Positions 50,667 to 59,624 of a stretch of DNA of 64,000 bases are shown piece after piece. The notes below the pieces were generated by a model, which ran no database searches, was not told the origin of the DNA, and was given only the letters and a program-made list of their open reading frames with translations. Origin of the DNA: Bacillus sp. AFS055030 (GTDB lineage Bacteria; Bacillota; Bacilli; Bacillales; Bacillaceae_G); NCBI RefSeq assembly GCF_002574545.1, contig NZ_NUGT01000001.1:1-64000 (forward strand), given 5' to 3'. Position numbers and translations under genes: made by a program. Each line of letters starts with the position of its first letter. The stretch's first letter is position 1.

Positions 50667-51385
50667 TTAAAGTAGAAAAATTAAAAAAATCATTTGGTTC
50701 TCTAGAAGTATTAAAAGATATCAACATTACAATTCAACCACGTGAAGTATGTGTTGTTATTGGTCCTTCTGGTTCTGGGAAATCAACCTTTCTTCGATGT
50801 TTAAATATGTTAGAAACAATTACAGCAGGTAAGGTATTTATTGAAGATGTTGATCTGACGGATAAAAAAGCAAATATAAATAAAATTCGCACTGAAGTAG
50901 GCATGGTATTCCAACATTTTAATCTATTTCCACATTTAACAGTTTTAGAAAATATTACATTAGCCCCTAAAAAAGTAAGAAATCGACCAAATGATTCTGC
51001 CAAAAAGAAAGCACTTGAACTATTAAAAAAAGTCGGTCTTTCAGATAAAGCAGATGTATATCCTGACTCACTATCTGGTGGACAAAAACAACGGGTTGCG
51101 ATTGCAAGAGCACTTGCAATGGAGGCAAAAATAATGTTATTTGATGAACCTACATCCGCTTTAGATCCCGAAATGGTAGGAGAAGTTTTAGAGGTCATGA
51201 AGCAACTTGCTAAAGAAGGAATGACAATGGTAATCGTTACACACGAAATGGGCTTTGCTCGTGAAGTGGGTGATCGCGTAATTTTTATGGATCAAGGCTA
51301 CATCGTAGAAGAAAATAGTCCAGTACAACTATTTGATTTCCCAAAACACGAACGCACGAAAAGTTTCTTAAGTAAAGTTTTATAG
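50663..51385 (+). CDS. artM: Polar amino-acid ABC transporter ATP-binding protein
   Basis: ABC ATPase of 240 aa: Walker [11 protein letters not shown]-loop [10 protein letters not shown], signature [17 protein letters not shown], Walker [16 protein letters not shown]-loop [13 protein letters not shown]. Overlaps the permease gene (ATGA). Completes an importer with the two preceding genes; a terminator follows. Confidence 0.95.
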   Translation: MIKVEKLKKSFGSLEVLKDINITIQPREVCVVIGPSGSGKSTFLRCLNMLETITAGKVFIEDVDLTDKKANINKIRTEVGMVFQHFNLFPHLTVLENITLAPKKVRNRPNDSAKKKALELLKKVGLSDKADVYPDSLSGGQKQRVAIARALAMEAKIMLFDEPTSALDPEMVGEVLEVMKQLAKEGMTMVIVTHEMGFAREVGDRVIFMDQGYIVEENSPVQLFDFPKHERTKSFLSKVL

Positions 51386-51406
51386 TGAAGATATGAAATC
51401 AGAAGG

Positions 51407-51441
51407 AGAGAGTCCCTATTTTTTAGGGAACCTCTTTTTTT
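51407..51441 (+). terminator. Terminator of the art-type operon
   Basis: AGAG.TCCCTA/TAGGGA..CTCT stem with T7. Confidence 0.7.
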
Positions 51442-51614
51442 ATGATAAATAATAATTGAAGATCGACAAAAAAATCTTTTTACAGTAAAAGCAGTAAATA
51501 ATCGCGAATCGCTAATTTGAATATTCGCCTATTTACTAGTTGAAGTGTTTTCTTTTCATTCTTTTCGAAATATTATGTTAAAATTTATTCAAGACAAAAA
51601 AGGAGTGTAGGACA

Positions 51615-52544
51615 TTGGAAATTCAAAAAATTTTAGTAACTAGCCGAATTCATCATAAGCTTAAAGATCTAATTGAATCACATAATCTATCAAAAGAGTT
51701 TCGTTTTTTACCTGAAGATGAGGTAACAAAGGCGGATTATGAGTGGGCTGATACATATGTTGGTTTTCGTCCAACACCAAATTTTGAATTTGGCAACATA
51801 AAGTGGGTCCATTCTTTAGCAGCTGGCGTAGATAGTTTCATGAAAATTAGTTGGAAAAATGACGTGCTTTTAACGCGAACGATTGATGTTTTTGGTCCAA
51901 AAATGAGTCAATATTGTTTAAGTTATATACTCCAGGATTCACAATTACATGAGCAATTTTCAAATCTACAGAATGAAAACAAGTGGGAATTTCATATCCC
52001 AAAATCTTTAGAAGACCAAAAAGTTGTTATTTATGGTACAGGTGAAATCGGAGGTCATATTGGTAAGGTTTTATCAAGTTTAGGAATGAAGGTATACGGA
52101 GTTTCTATGAGTGGTCGTCAAAAACCATATTTTGAAAAAATAGTTCCATTTCAACAAAGCTCTACAATTTTAGAACATGCAGATTGGATTATTAGTGTTC
52201 TTCCGTCTACAAATGAAACTAGAAATATATTAGATATGAATACATTTAAACAGTTAAATAATGTAGGTTTTATAAATGTTGGTAGAGGAGCAACTGTGTG
52301 TGAGGACTCTTTAAAAGAAGCTTTGAATAAAGGGTATATTCGAAAAGCTATTTTAGACGTTTTTGCAGTTGAACCACTTCCGGTTGATTCAGAATTATGG
52401 CAAATGCCTAATGTAAAACTAACACCACATATTTCAGCTGTTACTTTACCAAATGATGGTGTAAAATGTTTTGTCAATACACTTAAAGGATTAGAAAATA
52501 ACGAGAAACTAAGAAATATTGTGAAGATTGACAAGGGATATTAA
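51615..52544 (+). CDS. D-2-hydroxyacid dehydrogenase (GhrA-like)
   Basis: NAD(P)-dependent dehydrogenase of 309 aa. Rossmann motif VVIYGTGEIGGHIGKVLSSLGMKVYGV; catalytic arginine in FINVGRGATV, glutamate in DVFAVEPLP and histidine in LTPHISAVT. N-terminal substrate domain is divergent. Acts on a 2-keto/2-hydroxy acid such as glyoxylate or hydroxypyruvate; which one is not clear. TTG start with GGAGTG ahead. Confidence 0.88.
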   Translation: MEIQKILVTSRIHHKLKDLIESHNLSKEFRFLPEDEVTKADYEWADTYVGFRPTPNFEFGNIKWVHSLAAGVDSFMKISWKNDVLLTRTIDVFGPKMSQYCLSYILQDSQLHEQFSNLQNENKWEFHIPKSLEDQKVVIYGTGEIGGHIGKVLSSLGMKVYGVSMSGRQKPYFEKIVPFQQSSTILEHADWIISVLPSTNETRNILDMNTFKQLNNVGFINVGRGATVCEDSLKEALNKGYIRKAILDVFAVEPLPVDSELWQMPNVKLTPHISAVTLPNDGVKCFVNTLKGLENNEKLRNIVKIDKGY

Positions 52545-52669
52545 TTTTAATGAAGTAGAAATTGTTTATCACTAGCCAGGAGATGAATGATCGTAAATTT
52601 TTTCCTTTTTATCACAAACATGTTAGGATATACAAGTAACAATTTGATAAAAAAGGAGAATACAAAAAA

Positions 52670-52981
52670 ATGGCAATTATTGACGTTTCAATCGTACCAA
52701 TTGGCACTGAAACACCTAGTGTAAGTGCGTATGTAGCAAATATACATAAAGTTTTAGAAAAGTATAATGGCGAAGTGAAATTCCAGCTTACACCTATGAA
52801 TACAATTATTGAAGGCGAATTACCATTATTATTAAAAGTTGTACAAGAAATGCATGAAGTACCATTCGAAAATGGAATTTCAAGAGTTGCAACGACTATT
52901 CGAATTGATGATCGTCGCGACAAGAAAAGTACAATGGAAGGTAAGTTAGCTTCTGTTCAAGCAAAACTTGAACAAAACTAA
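52670..52981 (+). CDS. yqgV: MTH1187 family thiamine-binding protein (YqgV)
   Basis: A 103-residue ferredoxin-fold protein, MAIIDVSIVPIGTETPSVSAYV...FQLTPMNTIIEGELPLLLKVVQEMHE, the UPF0045/MTH1187 pattern at full length. Members bind thiamine or related small ligands as oligomers. GGAG precedes the ATG. Monocistronic with a strong terminator. Confidence 0.88.
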   Translation: MAIIDVSIVPIGTETPSVSAYVANIHKVLEKYNGEVKFQLTPMNTIIEGELPLLLKVVQEMHEVPFENGISRVATTIRIDDRRDKKSTMEGKLASVQAKLEQN

Positions 52982-52991
52982 ATTTGACTCC

Positions 52992-53037
52992 AAAAAAAGT
53001 GACTAGAAAAGTTTAACGACTTCTAGTCACTTTTTTT
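52992..53037 (+). terminator. Terminator of yqgV
   Basis: AAAAAAAGTGACTAGAA/TTCTAGTCACTTTTTTT stem. Confidence 0.85.
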
Positions 53038-53107
53038 ATGAAATGGAAAAAAATCGTGTGATTATTTCGACTATTTTATTGAAATTCCATTATTTAACTG
53101 ATAAAAT

Positions 53108-53125
53108 AAACTAATCAGTCAGTTT
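53108..53125. promoter_or_regulatory. TetR operator copy 1
   Basis: AAACTAATCAGTCAGTTT, an imperfect dyad 33 bp before the TetR gene. It matches a second copy at 53882 in 16 of 18 bases. Confidence 0.75.
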
Positions 53126-53157
53126 AAATATATTTATTAAGTAAAGGAATGTGATCA

Positions 53158-53775
53158 ATGCCAAAAGTTTCAGATGATTATAAAGAACGCAAAAGAGAGA
53201 GTCTTCTTGAAAGTGCTTTAAAATGTTTTGGAGAGAAGGGATATCATATGACAACAATGGATGACATTGTTGCATATTCCAAAACGAGTAAAGGGCTAAT
53301 TTATAATTATTTTAAAAGTAAGGAAGAACTTTATTTAACTTTAATGCAAGAAAGAACAGTCCAAACTTTTGAAAAAATTAACCAACGATTTCAAAATATT
53401 AGTTCATCAAAAGATAAGTTAAAAGAATTATTTCAAATGTATAGTGAAATATCTTTAACTGAAATATGGCGAAATATGATTAGAGTCCATATGGAGTTTT
53501 GGATTAATTCAGCAAGACATGAAAATCTACAAGCCATTATGATTGAAAGGTACAAAGATCAATATCGTTTATTTTTAAGTGAAATTATTAAACAAGGAAT
53601 CGCATCTGGTGAATTTAAGAAAACAATTGATCCTGATATTATTTCTAGTTTGTTTTGGGCTAATATCGATGGTATTTGCTTACATTATTCAGTAGTAGAA
53701 GAAGATGAAATTTACAAAGCGCAATTTAAAGTTGCAGAAGAAATGATCATGTCTTACATAGTCATTCAAAATTAA
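53158..53775 (+). CDS. TetR/AcrR family transcriptional regulator
   Basis: Repressor of 205 aa. N-terminal HTH: RESLLESALKCFGEKGYHMTTMDDIVAYSKTSKGLIYNYFKSKEELYL. The C-terminal part (about 70-205) is the helical ligand domain. It probably represses itself and the MFS gene behind it, since near-identical operators precede both. The ATG has AAAGGAA nearby. Ligand unknown; a drug or toxic compound is likely. Confidence 0.9.
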   Translation: MPKVSDDYKERKRESLLESALKCFGEKGYHMTTMDDIVAYSKTSKGLIYNYFKSKEELYLTLMQERTVQTFEKINQRFQNISSSKDKLKELFQMYSEISLTEIWRNMIRVHMEFWINSARHENLQAIMIERYKDQYRLFLSEIIKQGIASGEFKKTIDPDIISSLFWANIDGICLHYSVVEEDEIYKAQFKVAEEMIMSYIVIQN

Positions 53776-53881
53776 AGTTTTGGGTAGAGAAAGGGAACAC
53801 TTTCCTACCTAAACTTTAAATTCAGAAAATTTTTTATGTTAAAAATAAAGCAAACAACATACACTATTCATACAATAAAAT

Positions 53882-53899
53882 AAACTTAATAGTCAGTTT
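53882..53899. promoter_or_regulatory. TetR operator copy 2
   Basis: AAACTTAATAGTCAGTTT, before the leader peptide and MFS gene. Confidence 0.75.
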
Positions 53900-53921
53900 T
53901 AATTTGAAAGGGGGGATAGAG

Positions 53922-53966
53922 ATGAATTCAGTTCAAATTAGAATTATTTGTTTATCTATGTATTAA
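53922..53966 (+). CDS. 14-residue leader peptide before the MFS gene
   Basis: A strong AAAGGGGGG site and ATG 53922 open MNSVQIRIICLSMY then TAA. It ends 36 nt before the MFS start. A TCTATG/CATAGA hairpin (53954-53985) covers the leader's end and lies next to the MFS ribosome site. It could be a translation-attenuation leader or the remains of a longer N-terminus. Confidence 0.4.
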   Translation: MNSVQIRIICLSMY

Positions 53967-54001
53967 TAAGTGCGTATTTTCATAGAATGAAGGGATTTTT
54001 A

Positions 54002-55225
54002 ATGGGAAAGAAAGTCTATTTTTTGTATACAAAGGCGTTCTCAGACATAGGTAGTATGATGGAATTGGTTGTAATGAATGCAGTGATTTACGAGATGACG
54101 AAAAGTACATCTTGGCTGGCTGCGGTTTTAGCACTTCGTGTTTGTGGAGGGATTGTAACAAGTTTATTTTCTGGTGTAATTGCGGATCGTTCTAATCGAA
54201 GAAAGCTAATGATATTCTCAGATATTACTAGAGGAATAAGTATATTAATATTATGTATTTTCCCTTCACCAATCATGTTTGCGATTGTAGCATTTATCAT
54301 TGGTGCATTAGGAAGTTTTTTTTCAGTCAGCTTCAGTGCGGATTTACCTCAAATATTTGGTGAAGAAAATATATTAAAAATAAATGCCTTTATTTCACGA
54401 CTTGCTGCAATTAGTATGGTAATTGGATTTTTAGGCTCAGCATTCTTATCAACGGTTGTAGACTATCGTGTAATCATTGGAATAGATGCCCTTTCTTATT
54501 TCTTGTCAGCCTTCGTTCTAATCTTTTATAAATGGGAAAATACGGTTAAAAAAGAAGTAAGTAATCAATGGAAACAATTAGTTAATGATTTGAAAGAAGT
54601 AAAAACTTATGTGCTAATTAAACCTTTATTAGTATTTGTATTCATTGTATTTTTATTTCAAACATTCTCAGCAAGTTCTCATAATGTCGGAGTCCCAATA
54701 TTAGCAGAAAAAATTAACTCAGAACATGCAACATTTTATCAAGGACTCATTTGGGGAACTTGGGGTATTGGAGGAATCCTTTCGACCTGGATAATTCCTA
54801 AGGTTTCTAGGTTAAAACAACATTATCTGTTTATGTATTACGGAACTTCAGTTTTAACATCAATCGGCTTCATTTTATTTCTATCGAATCATACTTTATG
54901 GGTAGTATTTTTCTTCGCTTTTTTTACTGGCTTCTTTGATAATGCAGCAGGTACTTATTTTTCAACAATGATTCAGAAAACCGACAATTCTATAAGAGGT
55001 AGAATCTTCGGAGTAGCAAATTTGTTAAATAGGGTTGGTTTTACAATTGGTTTTGTAGCTGCATCACCATTATTATCATTTTTATCCATGCCACATCTTG
55101 TTTGGTTGTTTCATGGTAGTCTTATCATTGTGATTATATGTGTAACTAGTTATTTACTATTTAATAAAAAAATTGTTTTTAACGATGATCAACTTCAACA
55201 AAATGAACTTATTATTTCTAAATAA
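54002..55225 (+). CDS. MFS transporter (drug/macrolide efflux-like)
   Basis: Major-facilitator exporter of about 407 aa and 12 helices. Motif A is in GVIADRSNRRKLMIFSDITRG, and the C-terminal half repeats the pattern with IRGRIFGVANLLNRVGF. The MefA/macrolide efflux-type layout fits drug export. ATG 54002 has AAGGGA 6 nt ahead and gives the usual short N-terminus; an upstream reading starts at 53948. Likely controlled by the TetR protein through operator copy 2. Substrate unknown. Confidence 0.85.
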   Translation: MGKKVYFLYTKAFSDIGSMMELVVMNAVIYEMTKSTSWLAAVLALRVCGGIVTSLFSGVIADRSNRRKLMIFSDITRGISILILCIFPSPIMFAIVAFIIGALGSFFSVSFSADLPQIFGEENILKINAFISRLAAISMVIGFLGSAFLSTVVDYRVIIGIDALSYFLSAFVLIFYKWENTVKKEVSNQWKQLVNDLKEVKTYVLIKPLLVFVFIVFLFQTFSASSHNVGVPILAEKINSEHATFYQGLIWGTWGIGGILSTWIIPKVSRLKQHYLFMYYGTSVLTSIGFILFLSNHTLWVVFFFAFFTGFFDNAAGTYFSTMIQKTDNSIRGRIFGVANLLNRVGFTIGFVAASPLLSFLSMPHLVWLFHGSLIIVIICVTSYLLFNKKIVFNDDQLQQNELIISK

Positions 55226-55241
55226 AAGGACGTGTGATTTT

Positions 55242-56129
55242 ATGGAAACAAGTTTGAAAAAAAATATTGCGCCGGAAAAAATAAATTATGTCAGATGTAG
55301 CGAATTAGACATTGAGTTAGCTTATCAAGCATTTACGATTGGTTTTTCAGACTATATCGTTAAATTCAATTATTCTAAGGAGCAGTTTGAAAATTTGTTT
55401 TTTGGACCAGAAGGAAATAGACTTGAGCACTCTTTCGTAGCAATTTATGAAAATGAAGCGGTAGGTGTAATTTTAGGCGGTATAAAAATGTATGAATCGA
55501 TTAAAACGATGCGATGTGGGACTTTGGCTATTAGTCCTGATTATAGGGGATTAGGTGTTAGTCAAAAATTATTTGAACTGCATAAAGAAGAAGCAGAGAA
55601 AAACGGATGTAAACAACTATTCCTAGAAGTAATTGTCGGAAATGATCGTGCAATTAATTTTTATAAAAAACTTGGATACGAAAAGATTTATGACCTTTCT
55701 TATTTTTCTAAATCAGATTTAGAAAGTTTAAAACAAATACAATTAACATCTAATACAGAAATAAATAAAGTAGAATTTACTACTTTCAAAGAAACAATTA
55801 CAAATTGGGACTATCATATAAACTGGCAAAATGATATTGATTATTTAGAAAAACTATCTAATTTTAGTTACTATCTTGCTAGAGTTAAAGATGAAAATAT
55901 AGGTGCGTTAGCAGTCAATGAAAATGGTAGAATCAGCTTCCTAATGGTTGATAAAGTTTACCGTCATCGAAAAATTGCTACTAGCTTATTACAATCTGCG
56001 GCTAGTGAACTAAATTTAAATTCTTTGTCCTCATCAATTCCAAATAACAATAGTCTTCAAGGTTTCTTGCAAAAACTAGAATTTAAGAAAGAAAAAATAG
56101 CTCAATATGAAATGTACAAAATGATTTAG
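55242..56129 (+). CDS. GNAT N-acetyltransferase with two GNAT domains
   Basis: Protein of 295 aa. First GNAT domain is complete, with acetyl-CoA loop LAISPDYRGLGVSQKLFELH and FYKKLGYEK. Second domain (from about residue 190) carries LMVDKVYRHRKIATSLLQSAASEL but a weaker loop. AAAGGA lies before ATG 55242; the longer frame begins inside the MFS gene. Sits 16 nt after the MFS gene, probably in one transcript. Substrate unknown; a toxin-modifying role would suit the neighbours. Confidence 0.82.
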   Translation: METSLKKNIAPEKINYVRCSELDIELAYQAFTIGFSDYIVKFNYSKEQFENLFFGPEGNRLEHSFVAIYENEAVGVILGGIKMYESIKTMRCGTLAISPDYRGLGVSQKLFELHKEEAEKNGCKQLFLEVIVGNDRAINFYKKLGYEKIYDLSYFSKSDLESLKQIQLTSNTEINKVEFTTFKETITNWDYHINWQNDIDYLEKLSNFSYYLARVKDENIGALAVNENGRISFLMVDKVYRHRKIATSLLQSAASELNLNSLSSSIPNNNSLQGFLQKLEFKKEKIAQYEMYKMI

Positions 56130-56249
56130 GATCAGACGGAAAAAGGGACAGTACTCTCCGCCTTTGAATTTGTACTTTTGCCTATCTACTTGACCTTGCT
56201 CCTAAATGAGCTAATCTCCGTACATTAGATAGTATGGAGGTGATTAATA

Positions 56250-56489
56250 ATGTATAATGATCGTCAGCAAATCGAGCAACCATATTATCATTTTTCCGGT
56301 GTACCGCAACAAAAAGATGAAAGATTTTTCCCATTTTTCTTTCCGTTTTTATTAGGAGCAGCGGCATTTGGCCCATGGGGCTTTGGAAGACCTTGGGGAT
56401 ATTATCGTCCATGGGGATGGTACCGTCCGTGGGGATGGGGAAGACCTTGGGGGTTCTATCGTCCATGGGGATGGGGAAGACCATGGTAA
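56250..56489 (+). CDS. Trp/Gly/Arg-Pro repeat protein
   Basis: A 79-residue protein with a polar head (MYNDRQQIEQPYYHFSG), a hydrophobic FFPFFFPFLLGAAAFG stretch, then six or so copies of RPWG(W/F/Y)(G/Y) to the last residue. GGAGGTG precedes the ATG. The DNA repeats with period about 18. The composition suits a coat, surface or matrix protein; no catalytic features. Confidence 0.75.
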   Translation: MYNDRQQIEQPYYHFSGVPQQKDERFFPFFFPFLLGAAAFGPWGFGRPWGYYRPWGWYRPWGWGRPWGFYRPWGWGRPW

Positions 56490-56532
56490 ATTAAGTGTTT
56501 TCGAAAATATTAATCTGTAAAAATCAAAAAAT

Positions 56533-56569
56533 ATCCCACAAGGAAAATAAATACCTTGTGGGTAGTTTT
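56533..56569. terminator. Bidirectional terminator
   Basis: CCCACAAGG/CCTTGTGGG stem between the repeat protein and the convergent lrgB-type gene. Confidence 0.8.
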
Positions 56570-57257
56570 ATGTCAGTATTAATTTTATGATAAATGGGAT
56601 CAAAATAGAGGCAAATATCGCACTAAGCGTCATTGTAATTGAACTGATTGCTTGTTCAATTTTCCCATATTCTGCCGCTTTTGCTGTACCTATCCCATGT
56701 GATGAAATTCCATACGACGCGCCGATCGCAACAGGGTGGTCTATTTTAAATATTGATAGAATTGCAGGACCAAACATTGATCCTGAAATACCGGCAATCA
56801 TTACATATACAATCGTTAAAGACGGAATACCACCAATCATTGAAGTGATCCCCATAGCTAAAGGGGTTGTAACTGATTTTGCTGCCAAAGAAAGCAGGAT
56901 GATTTTTTTTAATCCGAGCCATAGTGATAAGTATACACCTGAAAGTAGGCCAATTAGTGTTCCAGCAAATACACTAACTAATATTGAAATACAGTGTTTC
57001 TTTAATGTTGCTCGATGCTCATATAATGGATAGGCAAAAGAAACAACTGCAGGACCTAAAAGTAAGTTAATCCACTTTCCTCCATACATATACGATTCAT
57101 AAGAAATATGAAGATTTACAAGAATAATAATAATGACTGTAGTAGAGGTAACAATCGGAATCATTAGTGAGTAAGTGAATTTAGCGTACATTTTTTTGGC
57201 AAGAATATAACATAAAATGGTTAAGAGGATAAATAATAAACTTTTAATGTCCTTCAT
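56568..57257 (-). CDS. LrgB/CidB family membrane protein
   Basis: Membrane protein of 229 aa, 6-7 helices. The LrgB pattern GPAVVSFAYPLYEHR near residue 75 and SVTTPLAMGITSMIGGIP, followed by SHGIGTAKAAEYG, are clear. Pairs with the LrgA-type protein upstream. Family members modulate murein hydrolase release or pyruvate uptake (pftAB). The ATG at 57257 follows GGGAGGG and overlaps the end of the lrgA-type gene. Confidence 0.9.
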   Translation of the reverse strand: MKDIKSLLFILLTILCYILAKKMYAKFTYSLMIPIVTSTTVIIIILVNLHISYESYMYGGKWINLLLGPAVVSFAYPLYEHRATLKKHCISILVSVFAGTLIGLLSGVYLSLWLGLKKIILLSLAAKSVTTPLAMGITSMIGGIPSLTIVYVMIAGISGSMFGPAILSIFKIDHPVAIGASYGISSHGIGTAKAAEYGKIEQAISSITMTLSAIFASILIPFIIKLILT

Positions 57258-57651
57258 TCGTATCCCTCCCAACTAATACATCGTTTGATTGTTTTTTATG
57301 GGCTCTTGAAGTAAGATACGAACTAATGCTAGCAGTCAAACTAAATACAACTGCTGTACTAACTAAAACAATTAGAATTGAAATTAAACCGTGAACATTT
57401 AAAATCGAAGAATAATTCATTATTCCTACAGTAGCTGGGATAAATAAAAGTGTTAAATGCTTACTTAAAAAATTACTACCATCTCGAACCCATTTTTCTT
57501 TAAAAAGTGGTATAAATAGTAAACAAAATAAGAGCAACATACCAATAATACTTCCTGGGATCATCAGATGAAATTGTTTCTGAATGATATTTCCAATAAA
57601 AAATAATAAGTAAAGAAAGCTTATTTGAACAATCAATTGTACAAATCTCAT
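57244..57651 (-). CDS. LrgA/CidA family holin-like protein
   Basis: A 135-residue protein with four hydrophobic helices (LIVQISFLYLLFFIGNIIQ, LMIPGSIIGMLLLFCLLFIPL, LLFIPATVGIMNYSSIL, ISILIVLVSTAVVFSLTAS). The IPGSIIGMLLLF and FIPATVGIM elements are typical of LrgA/CidA. AAAGGA favours the ATG of MRFVQL at 57651; longer readings lack a site. Operon with the LrgB-type gene. No LytSR regulator is adjacent. Confidence 0.88.
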   Translation of the reverse strand: MRFVQLIVQISFLYLLFFIGNIIQKQFHLMIPGSIIGMLLLFCLLFIPLFKEKWVRDGSNFLSKHLTLLFIPATVGIMNYSSILNVHGLISILIVLVSTAVVFSLTASISSYLTSRAHKKQSNDVLVGRDTNEGH

Positions 57652-57813
57652 TTTCAACATCCTTTGATTCTTACTAACTAATAGACTATTAATCTTCATA
57701 TTGTACAATAAATTATGGCGAAAATGTGAACTTTTTTCATTATGATAAAAATGCATCTTTATATAAAAAAGATTATAATAGACTTATCATATTAATAGAG
57801 GAAGTTATATCAT

Positions 57814-58434
57814 ATGAAATCATTTGTAGCGTTTGATTTTGAAACAGCAAATTATAATCGACATAGCATTTGTGCTGCCGGTTTTATATTTGTTGAAGAA
57901 GGGGTAATTGTTGACCAAGTTTACTCTCTAATTAATCCAGAAGAAGAATTTTATTCGATGAATATTTCTGTACATGGAATTAGACCAAGAGATGTACAAG
58001 ATGCACCTCTGTTCCCAGAATTTTATGAAACGATTAAAGATAAAATTGAAGGGAAAACATTAGTGGCACATAATTTAGCGTTTGATGGTTACGCATTAAA
58101 AGATAATTTATCAAGATATGGCGTACCTTCATCTTTAAATAATTTACTATGTTCACTTCAGCTTGCTAAGAAAGTATTGCCAAAACAATCTCGTTATTCA
58201 TTAGATACGTTATCGAGTCAATTTGGTATTTTATTAGAACATCACCACCATGCTCTAGCAGATGCAGAAGCTTGTGCGAAAATATTTCTTCATTTAACGA
58301 AGGAATATGAAATTTCATCCTTTGAAGAGTTATATGAAAAAACTTCAATTTATCACGGGCAGATTCATCAATTTGATTATCGTTCATCATTAGTAAAACC
58401 GAAACCGAAACGTAAATTGGAGAAAAAAGTATGA
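57814..58434 (+). CDS. DnaQ-like 3'-5' exonuclease
   Basis: DEDDh exonuclease, 206 aa. Exo I FVAFDFETANYNRHSICAAG, Exo II TLVAHNLAFDGYAL, Exo III HHALADAEACAKIF. Proofreading-like nuclease on its own, of the kind that trims DNA or RNA ends. GAGGAAG precedes the ATG. Overlaps exoA by 4 nt, so both repair genes are made together. Confidence 0.88.
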   Translation: MKSFVAFDFETANYNRHSICAAGFIFVEEGVIVDQVYSLINPEEEFYSMNISVHGIRPRDVQDAPLFPEFYETIKDKIEGKTLVAHNLAFDGYALKDNLSRYGVPSSLNNLLCSLQLAKKVLPKQSRYSLDTLSSQFGILLEHHHHALADAEACAKIFLHLTKEYEISSFEELYEKTSIYHGQIHQFDYRSSLVKPKPKRKLEKKV

Positions 58435-59195
58435 AATTAATATCTTGGAATGTAAACGGTATAAGAGCATGTGTACAAAAAGGTTTTTTAGATTATTTTA
58501 ATGAACAAAAAGCGGATCTATTTTGTATACAAGAAACGAAGTGCCAAGAAGATCAAATAAGCTTGGAATTAGACGGCTATTATCAATATTGGCATTCTGC
58601 AGTAAGAAAAGGTTATTCTGGTACTGCAATTTTTACGAAACATAAACCATTAAATGTAAGTTATGGGTTTAATGGTAAAGAAGAAGATCAAGAAGGTAGG
58701 GTATTAACCTTAGAATTCGAGAAATTTTATATGGTAAATGTTTATACGCCAAATTCTCAGAGAGATTTAGCTAGATTACCGATAAGATTAGAATGGGAAG
58801 ATGAGTTTAAAAACTATTTAAATAAGCTCGATGAACATAAACCTGTCATCTTATGTGGGGATTTAAATGTCGCACATAATGAAATCGATTTAGCAAATCC
58901 AAAATCAAATCGAACGAATTCAGGCTTTACAAAAGAAGAACGTGGTAAAATGACAGCATTATTAGAAAGTGGATTTACTGACAGCTTTCGATTTTTAAAC
59001 CCAACGAAAGAAGGTTCATATAGTTGGTGGTCTTATATGGCAAAAGTACGTGAACGAAATATTGGATGGCGTATTGATTATTTTATTATTTCAAATAGAC
59101 TTCAAAATAAACTAATAAATTCAGAAATTGACTCCCATATTATGGGGAGTGATCATTGTCCAGTTGTGTTAACGATGGATAATTCGATCATTTAA
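58431..59195 (+). CDS. exoA: Exodeoxyribonuclease III (AP endonuclease)
   Basis: Base-excision repair enzyme, 254 aa. Motifs: LISWNVNGIRACV, FCIQETKCQEDQI, GYSGTAIFTKH, VILCGDLNVAHNEIDL, WRIDYFIIS, MGSDHCPVVL. Full family length, cytoplasmic. Start overlaps the stop of the upstream exonuclease (ATGA). Cuts DNA at abasic sites. Confidence 0.95.
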   Translation: MKLISWNVNGIRACVQKGFLDYFNEQKADLFCIQETKCQEDQISLELDGYYQYWHSAVRKGYSGTAIFTKHKPLNVSYGFNGKEEDQEGRVLTLEFEKFYMVNVYTPNSQRDLARLPIRLEWEDEFKNYLNKLDEHKPVILCGDLNVAHNEIDLANPKSNRTNSGFTKEERGKMTALLESGFTDSFRFLNPTKEGSYSWWSYMAKVRERNIGWRIDYFIISNRLQNKLINSEIDSHIMGSDHCPVVLTMDNSII

Positions 59196-59200
59196 TGTTT

Positions 59201-59237
59201 GAAGAAAGCCCTATTTTTGATAGAGCTTTCTTTTTTA
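59201..59237 (+). terminator. Terminator of exoA
   Basis: GAAAGC/GCTTTC stem with T6. The rest of 59238-59624 holds only AT-rich sequence, including a CCACAA/TTGTGG hairpin near 59450; no gene is evident. Confidence 0.65.
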
Positions 59238-59624
59238 TCTTGTTATAAAAGATTGTTGATTTTCTTATACAACTAAATTGCATATTAGTGTAATAAGGAA
59301 AATGAAGGTAATAGTAAATGATTTGTAGAATTAATAGTTAAAATTCATCTACCATGGTAGTACGATATAAACTCTCTTCACTATTGTGAATCTGAGGAAT
59401 CATGGATGGCTAACGAAATGCTTTTGTTGCATAAGAAAACGCAAAGACCACAATTTTTTGTGGACTTATTTTTTGTTCGAAAATTAACAATTTACATTAA
59501 CAGAGCCTTTTTAATAGGCATTTAGTAAGTCAAAGTAAAGCAATTATGCGTAAACTAAAATTAGGACAAAGTCTAAAAAAATTTGTAAAACTACCTAATA
59601 GTTGAAAAGGGATGTGAAATTCCT

